Assembly (NCBI RefSeq): GCF_003575965.1
Contig: NZ_QWJJ01000001.1
Location: 365,285 to 429,284 of the forward strand
Length of the DNA stretch: 64,000 bases
From: Pseudooceanicola sediminis
GTDB taxonomy: Bacteria; Pseudomonadota; Alphaproteobacteria; Rhodobacterales; Rhodobacteraceae
Direction: 5' to 3'
Shown here: positions 34,134 through 43,040 of the stretch, piece by piece
Layout: each line of letters starts with the position of its first letter
Position numbering within the stretch: position 1 is the stretch's first letter
Notes under the pieces: generated by a model
Databases searched by the model: none
What the model saw: the letters and a program-made list of their open reading frames with translations, nothing else
Told to the model about the DNA's origin: nothing
Position numbers and translations under genes: made by a program

Positions 34134-34805
34134 TCAGGCGTCGCCCTCAAACGTCATTGCCATTTTCGGGTCGAAACCAAGGCGCGCATGAAAGCGTGCG
34201 ATCTCGTTCGGTGCAGGAATCTGCCCACTGAATGTTTTCACGTAGGCGGAAATCCGGCTCATGCGGACGGCACGATCCTCGCGCACCTGCATCGAGATAT
34301 AGCCGATCTGCACAAGATAGACGGTGCGCGCCCGCACGTCGGCATCTTCGGGCGGGAAACCGTAGCGTTCGAACATTCCCCGGATCGCCGCCAGCCTGCG
34401 CTCGTCCGCGATGTTGACCCGTTCCATGACCGCTTGGGATTGGTGCGCCCATCCCCGAATGGCAAAGTCCAGCTGAGGCTCGAACAGCGTCTCGTCGTGA
34501 AAAACCACGATGAGATTCAGGACAGCCTCGGCAATCGACTCGGAATAAGCGCTGCATGCCGCCTCAAAGGCGCCGGTATTCTTGGCGTCCCATTCTTCCA
34601 GCAGCGCGTCCAGCAACGCGTTCCGATCCTTGAAAAACCAGTAAAAGCTGGTGCGGGAAATGCTTAGTTGCGCCGCGAGGGGCTGAATTTTAACCGCGTC
34701 CAGACCGTTTTCCAGAAACGCCCGCTTTGCCGCATCCAGCCACAGCTCGCGCGAACCGCGCCAGCCTGACGCCTTTTCCGGGTCGATGTCCGATGTGTTT
34801 TCCAT
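34134..34805 (-). CDS. TetR/AcrR-family transcriptional regulator
   Basis: A 223-residue repressor: helix-turn-helix near residues 18-65 (AAKRAFLENGLDAVKIQPLAA ... SISRTSFYWFFKDRNALLDALL) and a C-terminal ligand-binding domain. ATG 34805 gives the standard N-terminus, although no strong Shine-Dalgarno is visible; a frame to 34883 would add 26 residues. It is divergent from the flavin oxidoreductase gene across about 120 bases, which suggests it represses that gene. Confidence 0.85.
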   Translation of the reverse strand: MENTSDIDPEKASGWRGSRELWLDAAKRAFLENGLDAVKIQPLAAQLSISRTSFYWFFKDRNALLDALLEEWDAKNTGAFEAACSAYSESIAEAVLNLIVVFHDETLFEPQLDFAIRGWAHQSQAVMERVNIADERRLAAIRGMFERYGFPPEDADVRARTVYLVQIGYISMQVREDRAVRMSRISAYVKTFSGQIPAPNEIARFHARLGFDPKMAMTFEGDA

Positions 34806-34924
34806 CGGTTCAGCATACGCAGGCACCCCCCTCTCCGCAAGAAAATATACATGACTGAATTTTATCTTGACACATATGAACATTTTAACGAACGCTGGTC
34901 AGAAGCCGCAAAAGAGGTGCCCCC

Positions 34925-36958
34925 ATGTCCGATCCCCTGCTCCAGCCCTATGACCTCAAGCATCTGCGGCTGAAGAACCGCCTGATGATCACCAGCCATG
35001 AACCCGCCTACCCCGAGGACGGGATGCCGAAGGATCGTTATCGCGCCTATCATGTGGAGCGCGCCCGCGCCGGCGTTGCCCTGACGATGACCGCCGGGTC
35101 CGCCTCCGTCTCGCGCGACAGCCCGCCTGTCTTCAACAATATCCTGGCATGGAAAGACGAGGTCGTCGGCTGGATGCGCAAGATCGCGGACGACTGCCAC
35201 GACCACGATTGCGCGGTGATGATCCAGTTGACCCACCTCGGCCGGCGCACGCGGTGGGACAAGGCCGACTGGCTGCCCGTCGTATCCTCCAGCCATGACC
35301 GGGAGGCATCGCACAAGGCCTTTCCAAAGAAGGCGGAAGATTGGGACATCCGCCGGATCGTGACAGATTACGCCGACGCGGCGGAGCGGATGAAGGCCGC
35401 GGGTCTCGACGGGATCGAACTTCAGGCCTATGGCCACCTGCTCGACCAGTTCTGGTCGCCGGCCACCAATGATCTTGACGACGCCTATGGCGGCACCCTG
35501 GAAAACCGCATGCGCCTGTCGATGGATGTCCTTGGCGCGATCCGCGAACGGGTGGGCGACGACTTTCTTGTCGGCATCCGCTATGTGGCGGACGAAGACA
35601 TGGCGGGCGGCATCACGAAAGAAGAAGGGATCGACATTTCCCGCCGCCTCAAGGCCAGCGGCCTCGTCGATTTCCTGAACGTGATCCGCGGCCATATCGA
35701 CACGGATGCAGGGCTGACCGACGTCATACCGGTGCAGGGCATGCGCGCGAACCCCCACCTCGATTTTGCCGGCGAAATCCGCGCGGCAACGCAATTTCCA
35801 ACGTTTCATGCCGCCAAGATCCAGGACGTGGCGACCGCGCGCCATGCCATCGCCAGCGGCAAGCTCGACATGGTGGGCATGACACGCGCCCACATGGCGG
35901 ATCCGCATATCGTGGCCAAGATCCTGCGCGGAGAAGAGGAACGCATCCGCCCCTGCGTCGGTGCAAACTACTGCCTCGACAGGATTTATCAGGGTGGCAT
36001 GGCGCTCTGCCTGCACAATCCCGCGACCGGGCGCGAACTGGAACAGCCCCACATCGTGCCAAAGGCCGGCGCCCCCCGGCGCATCGTTATCGTCGGCGCC
36101 GGCCCGGCCGGTCTGGAAGCCGCCCGCGTCGCGGCTGAGCGGGGCCACGAGGTGATCGTGCACGAGGCCGCGAACGATCCCGGTGGTCAGGTCCGCCTGA
36201 CGGCACAGACCCCACGCCGGGCAGAGATGATCCAGCTGATCCAGTGGCGGTTCCAGGAATGCAACCGCATGGGGGTCACCTTTCACTTCAACAGCTTCGC
36301 GGATCTCGACACTGTGCGCGCGGACTCGCCCGCCGTCGTGATCATCGCCACCGGGGGGCTGCCGCATACCGAGGTTCTGCAGGCGGGCAATCCGCTGGTG
36401 GTGTCCGCCTGGGACATCCTGTCAGGCGATGCCACGCCGGGTGAAAATGTCCTCATCTACGACGACGCCGGTGATTATGCCGGCCTTCAAGCCGCCGAAA
36501 AGATCGCAGCGACAGGTGCCGGGGTCGAAATCGTGACCCGTGACCGCACGCTGGCACCCGAGGTCATGGCGATGTCGTTGACACCCTCGATGCGGGCGCT
36601 TCAACAGCATGACGTTACCTTCACCCTCACCTGGAAACTCGACGCGGTTCGCCAGGATGGCAATACGCTTCTGGCGACGTTGGGCAGCGATTACGGGGGC
36701 GTCACCCGAGAGCGGCGCGTCGATCAGGTTGTGGTCAACCACGGCACAAGGCCCCTCGACGACCTCTATTTCGATCTCAGGGACGACTCGACCAATCTCG
36801 GAGAGGTGGACTACGAAGCCCTTGTTGCAGGCGACCCGCAACAGGCCCTGCACAACCCCGGTGGCGCCTACCAGCTTTTCCGCATCGGGGACGCGGTCGC
36901 GGCGCGAAACACCCATGCGGCAATCTACGACGCGCTGAGGCTCTGCAAGGTCCTGTAA
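34925..36958 (+). CDS. FMN/FAD-dependent oxidoreductase, 2,4-dienoyl-CoA reductase/N-methylproline demethylase-like
   Basis: A 677-residue two-part enzyme. The N-terminal old-yellow-enzyme TIM barrel (to about 340) binds FMN. A cluster region CVGANYC...C follows, with Cys344, Cys350 and Cys362 but Ala at 347 where trimethylamine-dehydrogenase-type proteins have the second cluster Cys. The C-terminal part has a Rossmann fold (RIVIVGAGPAGLEAARVAAERG) for FAD/NAD(P). Related proteins demethylate N-methylproline (StcD) or dimethylglycine (DgcA) or reduce dienoyl-CoA. The substrate is not known. A TetR gene faces it. Confidence 0.85.
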   Translation: MSDPLLQPYDLKHLRLKNRLMITSHEPAYPEDGMPKDRYRAYHVERARAGVALTMTAGSASVSRDSPPVFNNILAWKDEVVGWMRKIADDCHDHDCAVMIQLTHLGRRTRWDKADWLPVVSSSHDREASHKAFPKKAEDWDIRRIVTDYADAAERMKAAGLDGIELQAYGHLLDQFWSPATNDLDDAYGGTLENRMRLSMDVLGAIRERVGDDFLVGIRYVADEDMAGGITKEEGIDISRRLKASGLVDFLNVIRGHIDTDAGLTDVIPVQGMRANPHLDFAGEIRAATQFPTFHAAKIQDVATARHAIASGKLDMVGMTRAHMADPHIVAKILRGEEERIRPCVGANYCLDRIYQGGMALCLHNPATGRELEQPHIVPKAGAPRRIVIVGAGPAGLEAARVAAERGHEVIVHEAANDPGGQVRLTAQTPRRAEMIQLIQWRFQECNRMGVTFHFNSFADLDTVRADSPAVVIIATGGLPHTEVLQAGNPLVVSAWDILSGDATPGENVLIYDDAGDYAGLQAAEKIAATGAGVEIVTRDRTLAPEVMAMSLTPSMRALQQHDVTFTLTWKLDAVRQDGNTLLATLGSDYGGVTRERRVDQVVVNHGTRPLDDLYFDLRDDSTNLGEVDYEALVAGDPQQALHNPGGAYQLFRIGDAVAARNTHAAIYDALRLCKVL

Positions 36959-36987
36959 CCGGAAAGGTGAAATCGCTCGCACCATCT

Positions 36988-37053
36988 CGGGCCTGTCTCG
37001 GGGCGGTCTTGGGCCTGTCTTGGGGTGCGGTCTTTGGGCCGTCTTGGGGCGGG
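36988..37053. repeat. Short direct repeat, unit about 23 bp, nearly three copies
   Basis: The unit begins GGGCCTGTCTTGGGG and recurs at about 36989, 37011 and 37036 with small length changes. It lies between the flavin oxidoreductase stop and the dnaE2 remnant, at what may be an old deletion junction. Confidence 0.6.
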
Positions 37054-37059
37054 GCGATC

Positions 37060-37424
37060 AACGCCCCGTCCGTGATCGATGGCGCAACGCTCAGCCATGT
37101 CGGCAAGACAGCCGCAGCCTTTTGCGCCCCCCGGCCTTGCCTGCCTGCAATGGTCGCCCCCGGAAAGAGCGCCCCGTATAGCACCGCACCAACCGCTGAA
37201 TCGGCGCGCGGGCCTGCGCCAGGCCAGGCTATCCCAGGGCAACGGGCGGCAGCGCGATCAGCAGCATCCCCTGACAGACGCGCTCCAGATCCGCCAGATC
37301 CAGATGGCACTCGGCCTTGCCCGCGCGCGGCTTGCCAAGCGCCCGCAGCACCATCCCCTTCTGCGTGCGACGCCCCGGTCAGGAAGGTAAAGTTCAAGGT
37401 CACGCACAGCCCGGCATAGTTCAT
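37060..37424 (-). pseudogene. dnaE2: Remnant of error-prone DNA polymerase gene dnaE2
   Basis: The ATG at 37424 overlaps the imuB stop (ATGA) and begins MNYAGLCVTLNFTFLTGASH, the N-terminus of the PHP domain of DnaE2. After about 22 codons the homology jumps, in another frame, to LGKPRAGKAECHLDLADLE and LLIALPP, which in intact DnaE2 lie roughly 80 residues later, and then meets a TAG. Weak similarity (LADMAER) continues in a further frame. So the gene has an internal deletion, frameshifts and a missing 3' part. Polymerase function is lost. Confidence 0.75.
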
Positions 37425-38878
37425 AGGAATTCTCCCTGCACCCACCAGCCGGGGGTCTGCGGCGTGTAGAACAGCCACAGCCGCAGACCCTCCAGCGTGT
37501 CGACCTTCCAGTAATCCCGCAAGCCAGACCGCCAGCTCTCCTCCTCCAGCCACCACTCCGGCGCGATCCGTTCCGGCCCCGTGGCACGCCCCGTCGTCAA
37601 GGACAGGCCCCGCCAGCGAAACCGCTCGGGCGGGCGCGCGCCTTTGGCCCGGATCGGCTCGGGCGGGAACAGGCGCAGGGGGCGCGGACGATGGCAGCGC
37701 CAGCCGTTTTCCGGCTGGCTGTAGGCGGCGGGCGCAACGATAAAGCTGCGCTCGGGGATATGGCTGTCGGCGGGCAGAAAGCGCTGGACGTTCTCCAGCC
37801 CGATCCGCGTACCGATCCGCGTGATCAGGTCGTTCAGCTGGTCGGGCTGCACCTGCGCCGACAGGCCGACCTGCTGCACCGGCAGGGGTTCGACCACCGT
37901 CGCCTCCAACCGCATGACGTCGATGCCGAACCCCGCATCGACGGTGCCCAGCCCACGCTCGAACAGCGGCAGGATGCGCCCGGCATCCCGCATCGCACTG
38001 GCCAGCCGCAGCTCCACCTGCTGACTGCCCTGATCCACCCGGCGCAGGGTCAGCACCAGCGTCCGCGCCCCCGCCCCCTGCGCCTTCAGCTTGTCACACA
38101 GCGACGCCAGCAGGCGCGCCGTCGCGGACATGACATCGGGCAGCAGGCCGATCGGGTCGGGAAAGCTCAGCCGCACGCCGTAATGCGGCGGCTCCGCGCC
38201 GGGGCTGATCGCCTCGGGTACATCCCCCGTGGCCTGATCCAGCCGCAGCAGCACGTGGGGGCCGAAGCGGCGCGCCAGCGGGGCGCGGGCCGTCGCCTTC
38301 AGGTCACCGATGCTGCGCAGGCCCAGCCGTTGCAGCCCCCTCACCACCTCCGCCTCAAGACGCAGCGCCGCAACCGGCAGCGGATCAAGCGCCCCCGTCG
38401 TCTGACCATGATGCGCCAGCGCCCAGGCCGCCCCACGCGTGTCGCCCACCCCCAGCCGCAGCGTCAGGCCCGCCCGTTCGGCCCGCGCGCGCATGTCCTC
38501 CAGCATCGCCGCCTCGCCGCCCCAAAGATGGGTCGATCCGGTGACATCCAGCACCAGGCCGTCCTCTCCCTCGTACCCCACCCAAGGGCAATAGCGTGTC
38601 GCCCACCGGCGCAGCACCGCCAGAAACCGCACATCCAGCTCGGGGCGCGCCGGCTGGCTCAGCAGATTGGGACAAAAGGCGCGGGCATCGGCAAAACTCA
38701 TGCCCCGGTGCAGGCCCAGCGCTTCGGCCCTGGCGTTCAGGCAATAGATCCGCTCGGCGTTCTTCTCGGTCTGGGTCAAGGCGAAAGGCGCCTCAACCGG
38801 GCGCGTCTTCAGGGCCCGGTCCGACGCCAGGCGGGGAAACCACATGCACACGACGCGCTTTCTGAGACCGTCGAACAT
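37421..38878 (-). CDS. imuB: ImuB, Y-family polymerase-like mutagenesis protein
   Basis: A 485-residue protein of the DinB/UmuC fold (VCMWFPRLASDRAL..., GLHRGMSFADARAFCP, DGLVLDVTGSTHLWGGE, LGVGDTRGAAWALAHHG). The first catalytic Asp of active Y polymerases (normally in an FxxxD motif at the N-terminus) is absent, as expected for ImuB, which acts as a scaffold between ImuA, DnaE2 and the beta clamp. ATG 38878 is used; the track start at 38890 is a TTG. A LexA box is 15 bases upstream. Its usual partner imuA is not next to it and dnaE2 is broken, so its present role is unclear. Confidence 0.88.
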   Translation of the reverse strand: MFDGLRKRVVCMWFPRLASDRALKTRPVEAPFALTQTEKNAERIYCLNARAEALGLHRGMSFADARAFCPNLLSQPARPELDVRFLAVLRRWATRYCPWVGYEGEDGLVLDVTGSTHLWGGEAAMLEDMRARAERAGLTLRLGVGDTRGAAWALAHHGQTTGALDPLPVAALRLEAEVVRGLQRLGLRSIGDLKATARAPLARRFGPHVLLRLDQATGDVPEAISPGAEPPHYGVRLSFPDPIGLLPDVMSATARLLASLCDKLKAQGAGARTLVLTLRRVDQGSQQVELRLASAMRDAGRILPLFERGLGTVDAGFGIDVMRLEATVVEPLPVQQVGLSAQVQPDQLNDLITRIGTRIGLENVQRFLPADSHIPERSFIVAPAAYSQPENGWRCHRPRPLRLFPPEPIRAKGARPPERFRWRGLSLTTGRATGPERIAPEWWLEEESWRSGLRDYWKVDTLEGLRLWLFYTPQTPGWWVQGEFL

Positions 38879-38892
38879 TCCAGACACCAAGA

Positions 38893-38907
38893 GTTCCTGA
38901 TTTGTTC
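38893..38907. promoter_or_regulatory. LexA (SOS) box of imuB
   Basis: GTTCCTGATTTGTTC is an exact GTTC-N7-GTTC, the direct-repeat LexA box of alphaproteobacteria. It lies 15 bases before the imuB ATG, so imuB should be repressed by LexA and induced by DNA damage. Confidence 0.85.
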
Positions 38908-38961
38908 TTTGTAATTTCTTAGCGCATCAGAGTCGAGTCTTCCCTCCCAATATCGACCTCG

Positions 38962-39023
38962 GCGCATCCCGGCCAAATATCTCGACCGCGTATCTCGACC
39001 GCGCATCCCGGCCAAATATCTCG
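38962..39023. repeat. Direct repeats upstream of imuB
   Basis: A 23-base sequence starting GCGCATCCCGGCCAAATATC occurs at 38962-38984 and again at 39001-39023, a 39-base period; shorter ATCTCGACCGCG copies lie between and after. They lie where imuA would be expected. Confidence 0.65.
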
Positions 39024-39716
39024 CCCGCATATCTCGACCGCGTTCGATCTCACATCTTCTGGGATCAGCGTCTTTTGCGATGACAGCCTTCAGGGACCAG
39101 GCACAGCCCCCTCATGCCGCTGCCCTGGCCGCCAGTTGCAGCCGCCGCCCCTCGCGCAGATCCGATGGTCGGGTGATCTTGATCACCACGCAAGGCAGCG
39201 TTCAGGGCCTCTTCAGAGTCTCCTCCATCACGGCAAGGCCGTCGACCTCATGCAAGATCCGAACCTTCAGCGGCAATAACCGTTCAAATACCGACGTGAT
39301 ACCGACAGGATACAGCACCCCTTTTTGCCGTGTCCAACGTGCCTGGGGGACTGGAACAAGATCTCGTCTCGGGGCCGATCGCACCCCGCCAGCGGCCCCT
39401 CGGCTCGCCCAACGCCAACCGGTAGCGCACCTCTTCGGTGGACAGAAACGAAGTCGGCAGAGAGGGACTTGGAAGGAACGCCTCCACTGCTTCGCCACGA
39501 CGCGCCAAGCTTGATCAATCACAGGTACGACGACGGCCTCTTCCCAATCATCCAGACCGGACGGGTTTCAGACGATGCCTATGCTCATCGAAATTTCATA
39601 TATTTTTCAAAATCTTATTATGAATTCAGCGACTACCCCTGCCGCCCCGAACGCGTCCTCCCACGGCGTTTCAGCAGGGTCCCCAGAGGAGCTTTCGGAG
39701 CACGTTCGGCGCCAGA
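39024..39716. other. Stretch without a recognisable gene between imuB and yaeQ
   Basis: About 690 bases. A minus-strand frame at 39202-39522, plus its continuation past one TGA to about 39110 (VVIKITRPSDLREGRRLQLA), could be a decayed gene, but I cannot assign a family. Motifs ATACCGAC and ATACCGACAGGATAC at 39288-39315 recall the 90-bp repeat at 15493. No ribosome sites support any frame here. Confidence 0.45.
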
Positions 39717-40262
39717 CTAGACTGTGCCTTTCCATGTCACGGGTGTGACGTAGACGATGCCCTCATCCGCGCTGATCATCACCTCCCCGTCCTGGATATT
39801 GATCTGGAGCTTCATGGCTCGGCTGGCCAGCTTTGCCATCCCGGTGGTATCGGCCTCCGAGAAACTGATCACCCGCAGATTTTCAAAACGGGTCGTGGCG
39901 TTCCTGACCTTGTCCCACCACACCTCAGCGGTCCTGCCGCCATAAGGGTATACGATGACCTTCGCCGCTTTGCTGCATGACTGCCGCATGATCTTCTCGC
40001 TCGGAAGCCCAAGTGCCACCCACAACGCGATCTCGCCCCCCAGTGTCTTTTGCCAGATGTCAGGCTCTTCGTCGGTAGACAGCCCTTTGGTCAATTCCAG
40101 ATGTTCATGGGCATTCAGAGCAAAGGCGAGGATCCGGAGCATCAGCCGCTCATCGGTCTCCGAAGGATGCTTCGCAACCGTGAGTTTATGGGTCTCGTAG
40201 TAGTGGCGGTCCATGTCGGAAACCGACAGCTCGACTTTATAAATAGTGGCATTTTGTGCCAT
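39717..40262 (-). CDS. yaeQ: YaeQ family protein
   Basis: A 181-residue protein that matches YaeQ over its length: ATIYKVELSVSDMDRHYYETH at the start, ERLMLRILAFALNA, EPDIWQKTLGGEIALWVALG and VIVYPYGGRTAEVWW. The fold is related to PD-(D/E)XK nucleases; the cellular role is unknown. ATG 40262 has GGGAG ten bases upstream and gives the family's usual start. Confidence 0.93.
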   Translation of the reverse strand: MAQNATIYKVELSVSDMDRHYYETHKLTVAKHPSETDERLMLRILAFALNAHEHLELTKGLSTDEEPDIWQKTLGGEIALWVALGLPSEKIMRQSCSKAAKVIVYPYGGRTAEVWWDKVRNATTRFENLRVISFSEADTTGMAKLASRAMKLQINIQDGEVMISADEGIVYVTPVTWKGTV

Positions 40263-40583
40263 GGTTTTCCAAACTCCCAAGGATCGGGCTGCCTACCGCG
40301 ATGGGTGTCCTTTTAAAAGCAGATACAGTCCCCCAGACGGCCAATTACCGACACCCGAATGGGGAGAACGGCAAAAGTGGGATTCCGGCCAAGGTGGCGA
40401 CAGGGTAGACTGGCGACACGAATTTGCTTTTCCGAAATGTCGGACCAGATGCTCGAATGCGTGTTTCAAGACCCGGCATGAGATCACGACCAGCGCCCCA
40501 AGCCTTGCAATCCAGAGGCGTTTTGCGGGATACGGCGCCCGATATCCGCCCCGACAAAGGGCCCCCGACGATCGAGAGTGACC
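40263..40583. other. Divergent intergenic region
   Basis: A 321-base region between the divergent yaeQ and Cys-rich genes. It must hold both promoters; I see no strong box or repeat in it. Confidence 0.4.
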
Positions 40584-41081
40584 ATGTCCCAAGCCGACCG
40601 CCTTCAAACCGACTGTTCGAAATGCGCGGCCCTTTGCTGTGTCATGCTGGCCTTCGACAAAGGAGAGGATTTCGCATTTGATAAAAACCCATGCGAACCT
40701 TGCCCAAACCTTTCGGGGCACAGTTGCGCGATTCACCACAAGCTGAACCAGGAGGGGTTTTCCGGCTGCGTCGCCTACGACTGCCTCGGCGCTGGCAATC
40801 GTGTCATCGAGGAGGTCTTTCCCGGGCAAACATGGCGAACCGAACCACGGCTGACACCACTGATGATGGAAGCCTTTTCGGCGATGCGCGAAGTCCACAA
40901 GCGGATCGACTTGCTGCGGGCGGCCGAGACCCTGCAACTGACTGAGCACGACGACCGAATGCGCCGCGACTTCCTCAACCACCTCGAACAGCACCGCTGG
41001 AGCGTTCCCGAACTCGATGAATTTGAAGTTGGTTTGGCATTGGAGATCGACATATTCTTTCATGGAATTAGCAGGCTCTGA
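40584..41081 (+). CDS. Cysteine-rich protein, probable metal-cluster domain
   Basis: A 165-residue protein with ten or so Cys in the first 75 residues: CSKCAALCCVMLAF, PCEPCPNLSGHSCAIH and GCVAYDCLGAG. The spacing is like the Cys-rich N-terminal module found before pentapeptide repeats in some bacteria and like YkgJ-type clusters. The C-terminal 90 residues are helical and lack repeats. It probably binds zinc or an iron-sulfur cluster. ATG 40584 is used; a GTG two codons earlier is possible. Confidence 0.65.
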   Translation: MSQADRLQTDCSKCAALCCVMLAFDKGEDFAFDKNPCEPCPNLSGHSCAIHHKLNQEGFSGCVAYDCLGAGNRVIEEVFPGQTWRTEPRLTPLMMEAFSAMREVHKRIDLLRAAETLQLTEHDDRMRRDFLNHLEQHRWSVPELDEFEVGLALEIDIFFHGISRL

Positions 41082-41589
41082 TCCATCAGGGCCTTACCGG
41101 GCCGCAAGCAAGCAACTTGAAAGCCACGCGCGCTATCGCCTGAGACAAAGCCTTTGCCGCACCTCCTCAAAGGTCAGCTCCAAGCGGTGTCTGCGGGCAT
41201 TTTCCGATCGAGGCGCAATTGCGCCCTGCGACGGGCGCTCAGCCCCCAGACGATATCGCCCGCCCGTAAGCAGCAGCGAAACTGCGCGAATGAACGGGAT
41301 GCCAGGTAGTCCCCCGGACAGTCCCGGCCCTCGGGGTCAGGCGCGATCTTCGAAGTGGTTCGATTATCCACCTTGCCACCATAAGCAGCGGCGACCCGAG
41401 GGTCTGTGACTGAGTTTTCTCCGCCGCCAGGATGTGGTCATGGTCACGACGTTGGTGCCCCAAGCCTAAAATGTCTCAAGTTTACTTCCTAACAGGTTTT
41501 GACGTGCCGCCCAATCCGGGCGCCTCAGGACGCTTTGTTATCTTAGGATCCCAAATTTAACTTGAATCACCTATAGATCCGATAATACG
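41082..41589. other. Intergenic stretch without a recognisable gene
   Basis: About 500 bases that mark the left edge of the catabolic island. Base composition becomes more AT-rich towards 41550. Frames present are short and lack ribosome sites. Confidence 0.45.
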
Positions 41590-41616
41590 CTCCATTGGAG
41601 TCCTAAAATGGACTTC
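41590..41616. promoter_or_regulatory. Inverted repeats before the O-demethylase gene
   Basis: CTCCATTGGAG (41590-41600) is a perfect odd palindrome, and GGAGTCC-N6-GGACTTC (41597-41616) is a near-perfect dyad overlapping it. They lie 38-64 bases before the start codon and are candidates for the binding site of the GntR protein encoded next. Confidence 0.4.
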
Positions 41617-41653
41617 AAGCAGGACGGCGAACACCATAGGAGGAGGAAAGACA

Positions 41654-43024
41654 ATGGCATCACTCGAGGAGAAAATCAGACGATATCCCAACCCGGCGCA
41701 GATGATGCGCAATCTGCAAACCGGGCGGTACGAGTTCCCGATTGCGCCGCAATTCACCAACTGGATTGAAGAACAGCAGGCCTGGCGCAACAGCGCCGCC
41801 CTGATGGATCAGTCTTTCCATATGACGGACCTCTACGTGCGCGGACCCGACACGATCCGCCTCTTGTCCGACCTGGCGGTCAACAGCTTTGCCAAGTTCG
41901 GCAAGAACAAGGCCAAGCAGATCGTCTGCGTGAACGAGAACGGGTATGTTATCGGCGATGCAATATGCTTTGGCCTGGAAGAGGATGAGGTCAACGTCGT
42001 AGGGCGCCCGGTCCTGCCCAACTGGATCCAGTACCACGCCGAGACGGGGGACTACGACGTAACCATCGAACGCGATCAGCGGTCCCTCGACAACCCTGAC
42101 AAGCCACGCATGACCTACCGCTTTGAGGTGCAGGGCCCGCAAGCCCTCGCCATCCTGAATTCCGTAAACGAAGGAGGGCCGCTAACCACCAGGTTCTTCA
42201 ACATGGGAGAGATCACCATCGCCGGTTGCACCGCACGCACCCTGAGCCACGGCATGGGCGGCGCCGAAGGGCTGGAGATTTTTGGACCGTTCGAGGATGG
42301 GTCACGCGTCAAGGCCGCGCTGTTGAAAGCTGGCGAAGCATACGGTCTGCGCCAGGTAGGTGCGCGGGCCTATTCATCTGCGGCAGCGGAATCTGGTTGG
42401 GTCCCCTCGCCGCTTCCCGCGATCTACGACGGCGCTGCGATGCGCCCCTATCGTGAATGGTTGGATGAAGAGAGCTTTGAGGGCGTCAGCACGATCGGCG
42501 GCAGCCTCGACACCGATGAGGTGAGCGATTATTATCTCACCCCTTGGGATCTGGACTACGGACGTGTGATCAAGTTCGACCACGCGTTTCTCGGTCGCGA
42601 GGCCCTCGAACGGATGAAGGACGGCCCCCACCGCCGCAAGGTGACACTGATCTGGAACCGAGAGGACATATTGGGGGCATTCGGAGGCATGATGGACGAC
42701 GGCGAGCTGCCCGCGAAGTACATGGAGATGCCCGCCGCACATTATGCGACCCATCCCTATGATCGCGTGCTGTCCGATGATCGGGACGTGGGTGTCTCGA
42801 TCAGCCCCGTATTCTCGTCGAACGAACGGGCTTGGATATCTCTGGCGATCTTGGATCCTGACGTCGCCCAGGCCGGGGCCGAGGTAACGGTCGTCTGGGG
42901 CGAACCGAACGGTGGCAACGACAAACCCAACGTTGAGCCGCACCGCCAGGTGAAAGTTCGTGCGACAATCCACGACTGGCCGATCCACGAAGCTTCGCGG
43001 TCCCACTACCGCCAGCAAGTCTGA
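41654..43024 (+). CDS. Tetrahydrofolate-dependent O-demethylase, LigM/DesA-like (GcvT family)
   Basis: A 456-residue protein of the aminomethyltransferase fold. It matches the vanillate/3-O-methylgallate O-demethylase LigM along its length: WRTEQWAWRNSA-like EEQQAWRNSAALMDQSFHMTDLYVRG, NKAKQIV, ESGWVPSPLPAIY, YREWL, GGS...DYYLTPWDLDYG, and the end TVVWGEPNGG. Such enzymes move a methyl group from an aromatic methoxy carbon to tetrahydrofolate. A strong GGAGGAGG site precedes the ATG. The GntR regulator follows directly. The precise methoxylated substrate is unknown; DMSP demethylase DmdA is a more distant relative and a less likely function. Confidence 0.85.
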   Translation: MASLEEKIRRYPNPAQMMRNLQTGRYEFPIAPQFTNWIEEQQAWRNSAALMDQSFHMTDLYVRGPDTIRLLSDLAVNSFAKFGKNKAKQIVCVNENGYVIGDAICFGLEEDEVNVVGRPVLPNWIQYHAETGDYDVTIERDQRSLDNPDKPRMTYRFEVQGPQALAILNSVNEGGPLTTRFFNMGEITIAGCTARTLSHGMGGAEGLEIFGPFEDGSRVKAALLKAGEAYGLRQVGARAYSSAAAESGWVPSPLPAIYDGAAMRPYREWLDEESFEGVSTIGGSLDTDEVSDYYLTPWDLDYGRVIKFDHAFLGREALERMKDGPHRRKVTLIWNREDILGAFGGMMDDGELPAKYMEMPAAHYATHPYDRVLSDDRDVGVSISPVFSSNERAWISLAILDPDVAQAGAEVTVVWGEPNGGNDKPNVEPHRQVKVRATIHDWPIHEASRSHYRQQV

Positions 43025-43040
43025 GGAGCGCCTTTACTGC

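Noticed and set aside
34867-34895. TTGACA promoter before the flavin oxidoreductase
   Set aside because: The -35 match is perfect but no acceptable -10 lies 16-18 bases downstream.
34862-36367. A 501-codon minus-strand frame over the flavin oxidoreductase
   Set aside because: Antisense shadow; the + strand protein has two complete nucleotide-binding domains.
37079-37419. Small + strand ORFs downstream of the flavin oxidoreductase
   Set aside because: The minus strand carries clear dnaE2 similarity here; the + frames are low-complexity.
39202-39522. Transposase remnant on the minus strand
   Set aside because: Composition is Arg/Pro-rich and no DDE or Tyr motif or terminal repeat was found, so I left it as unassigned sequence.
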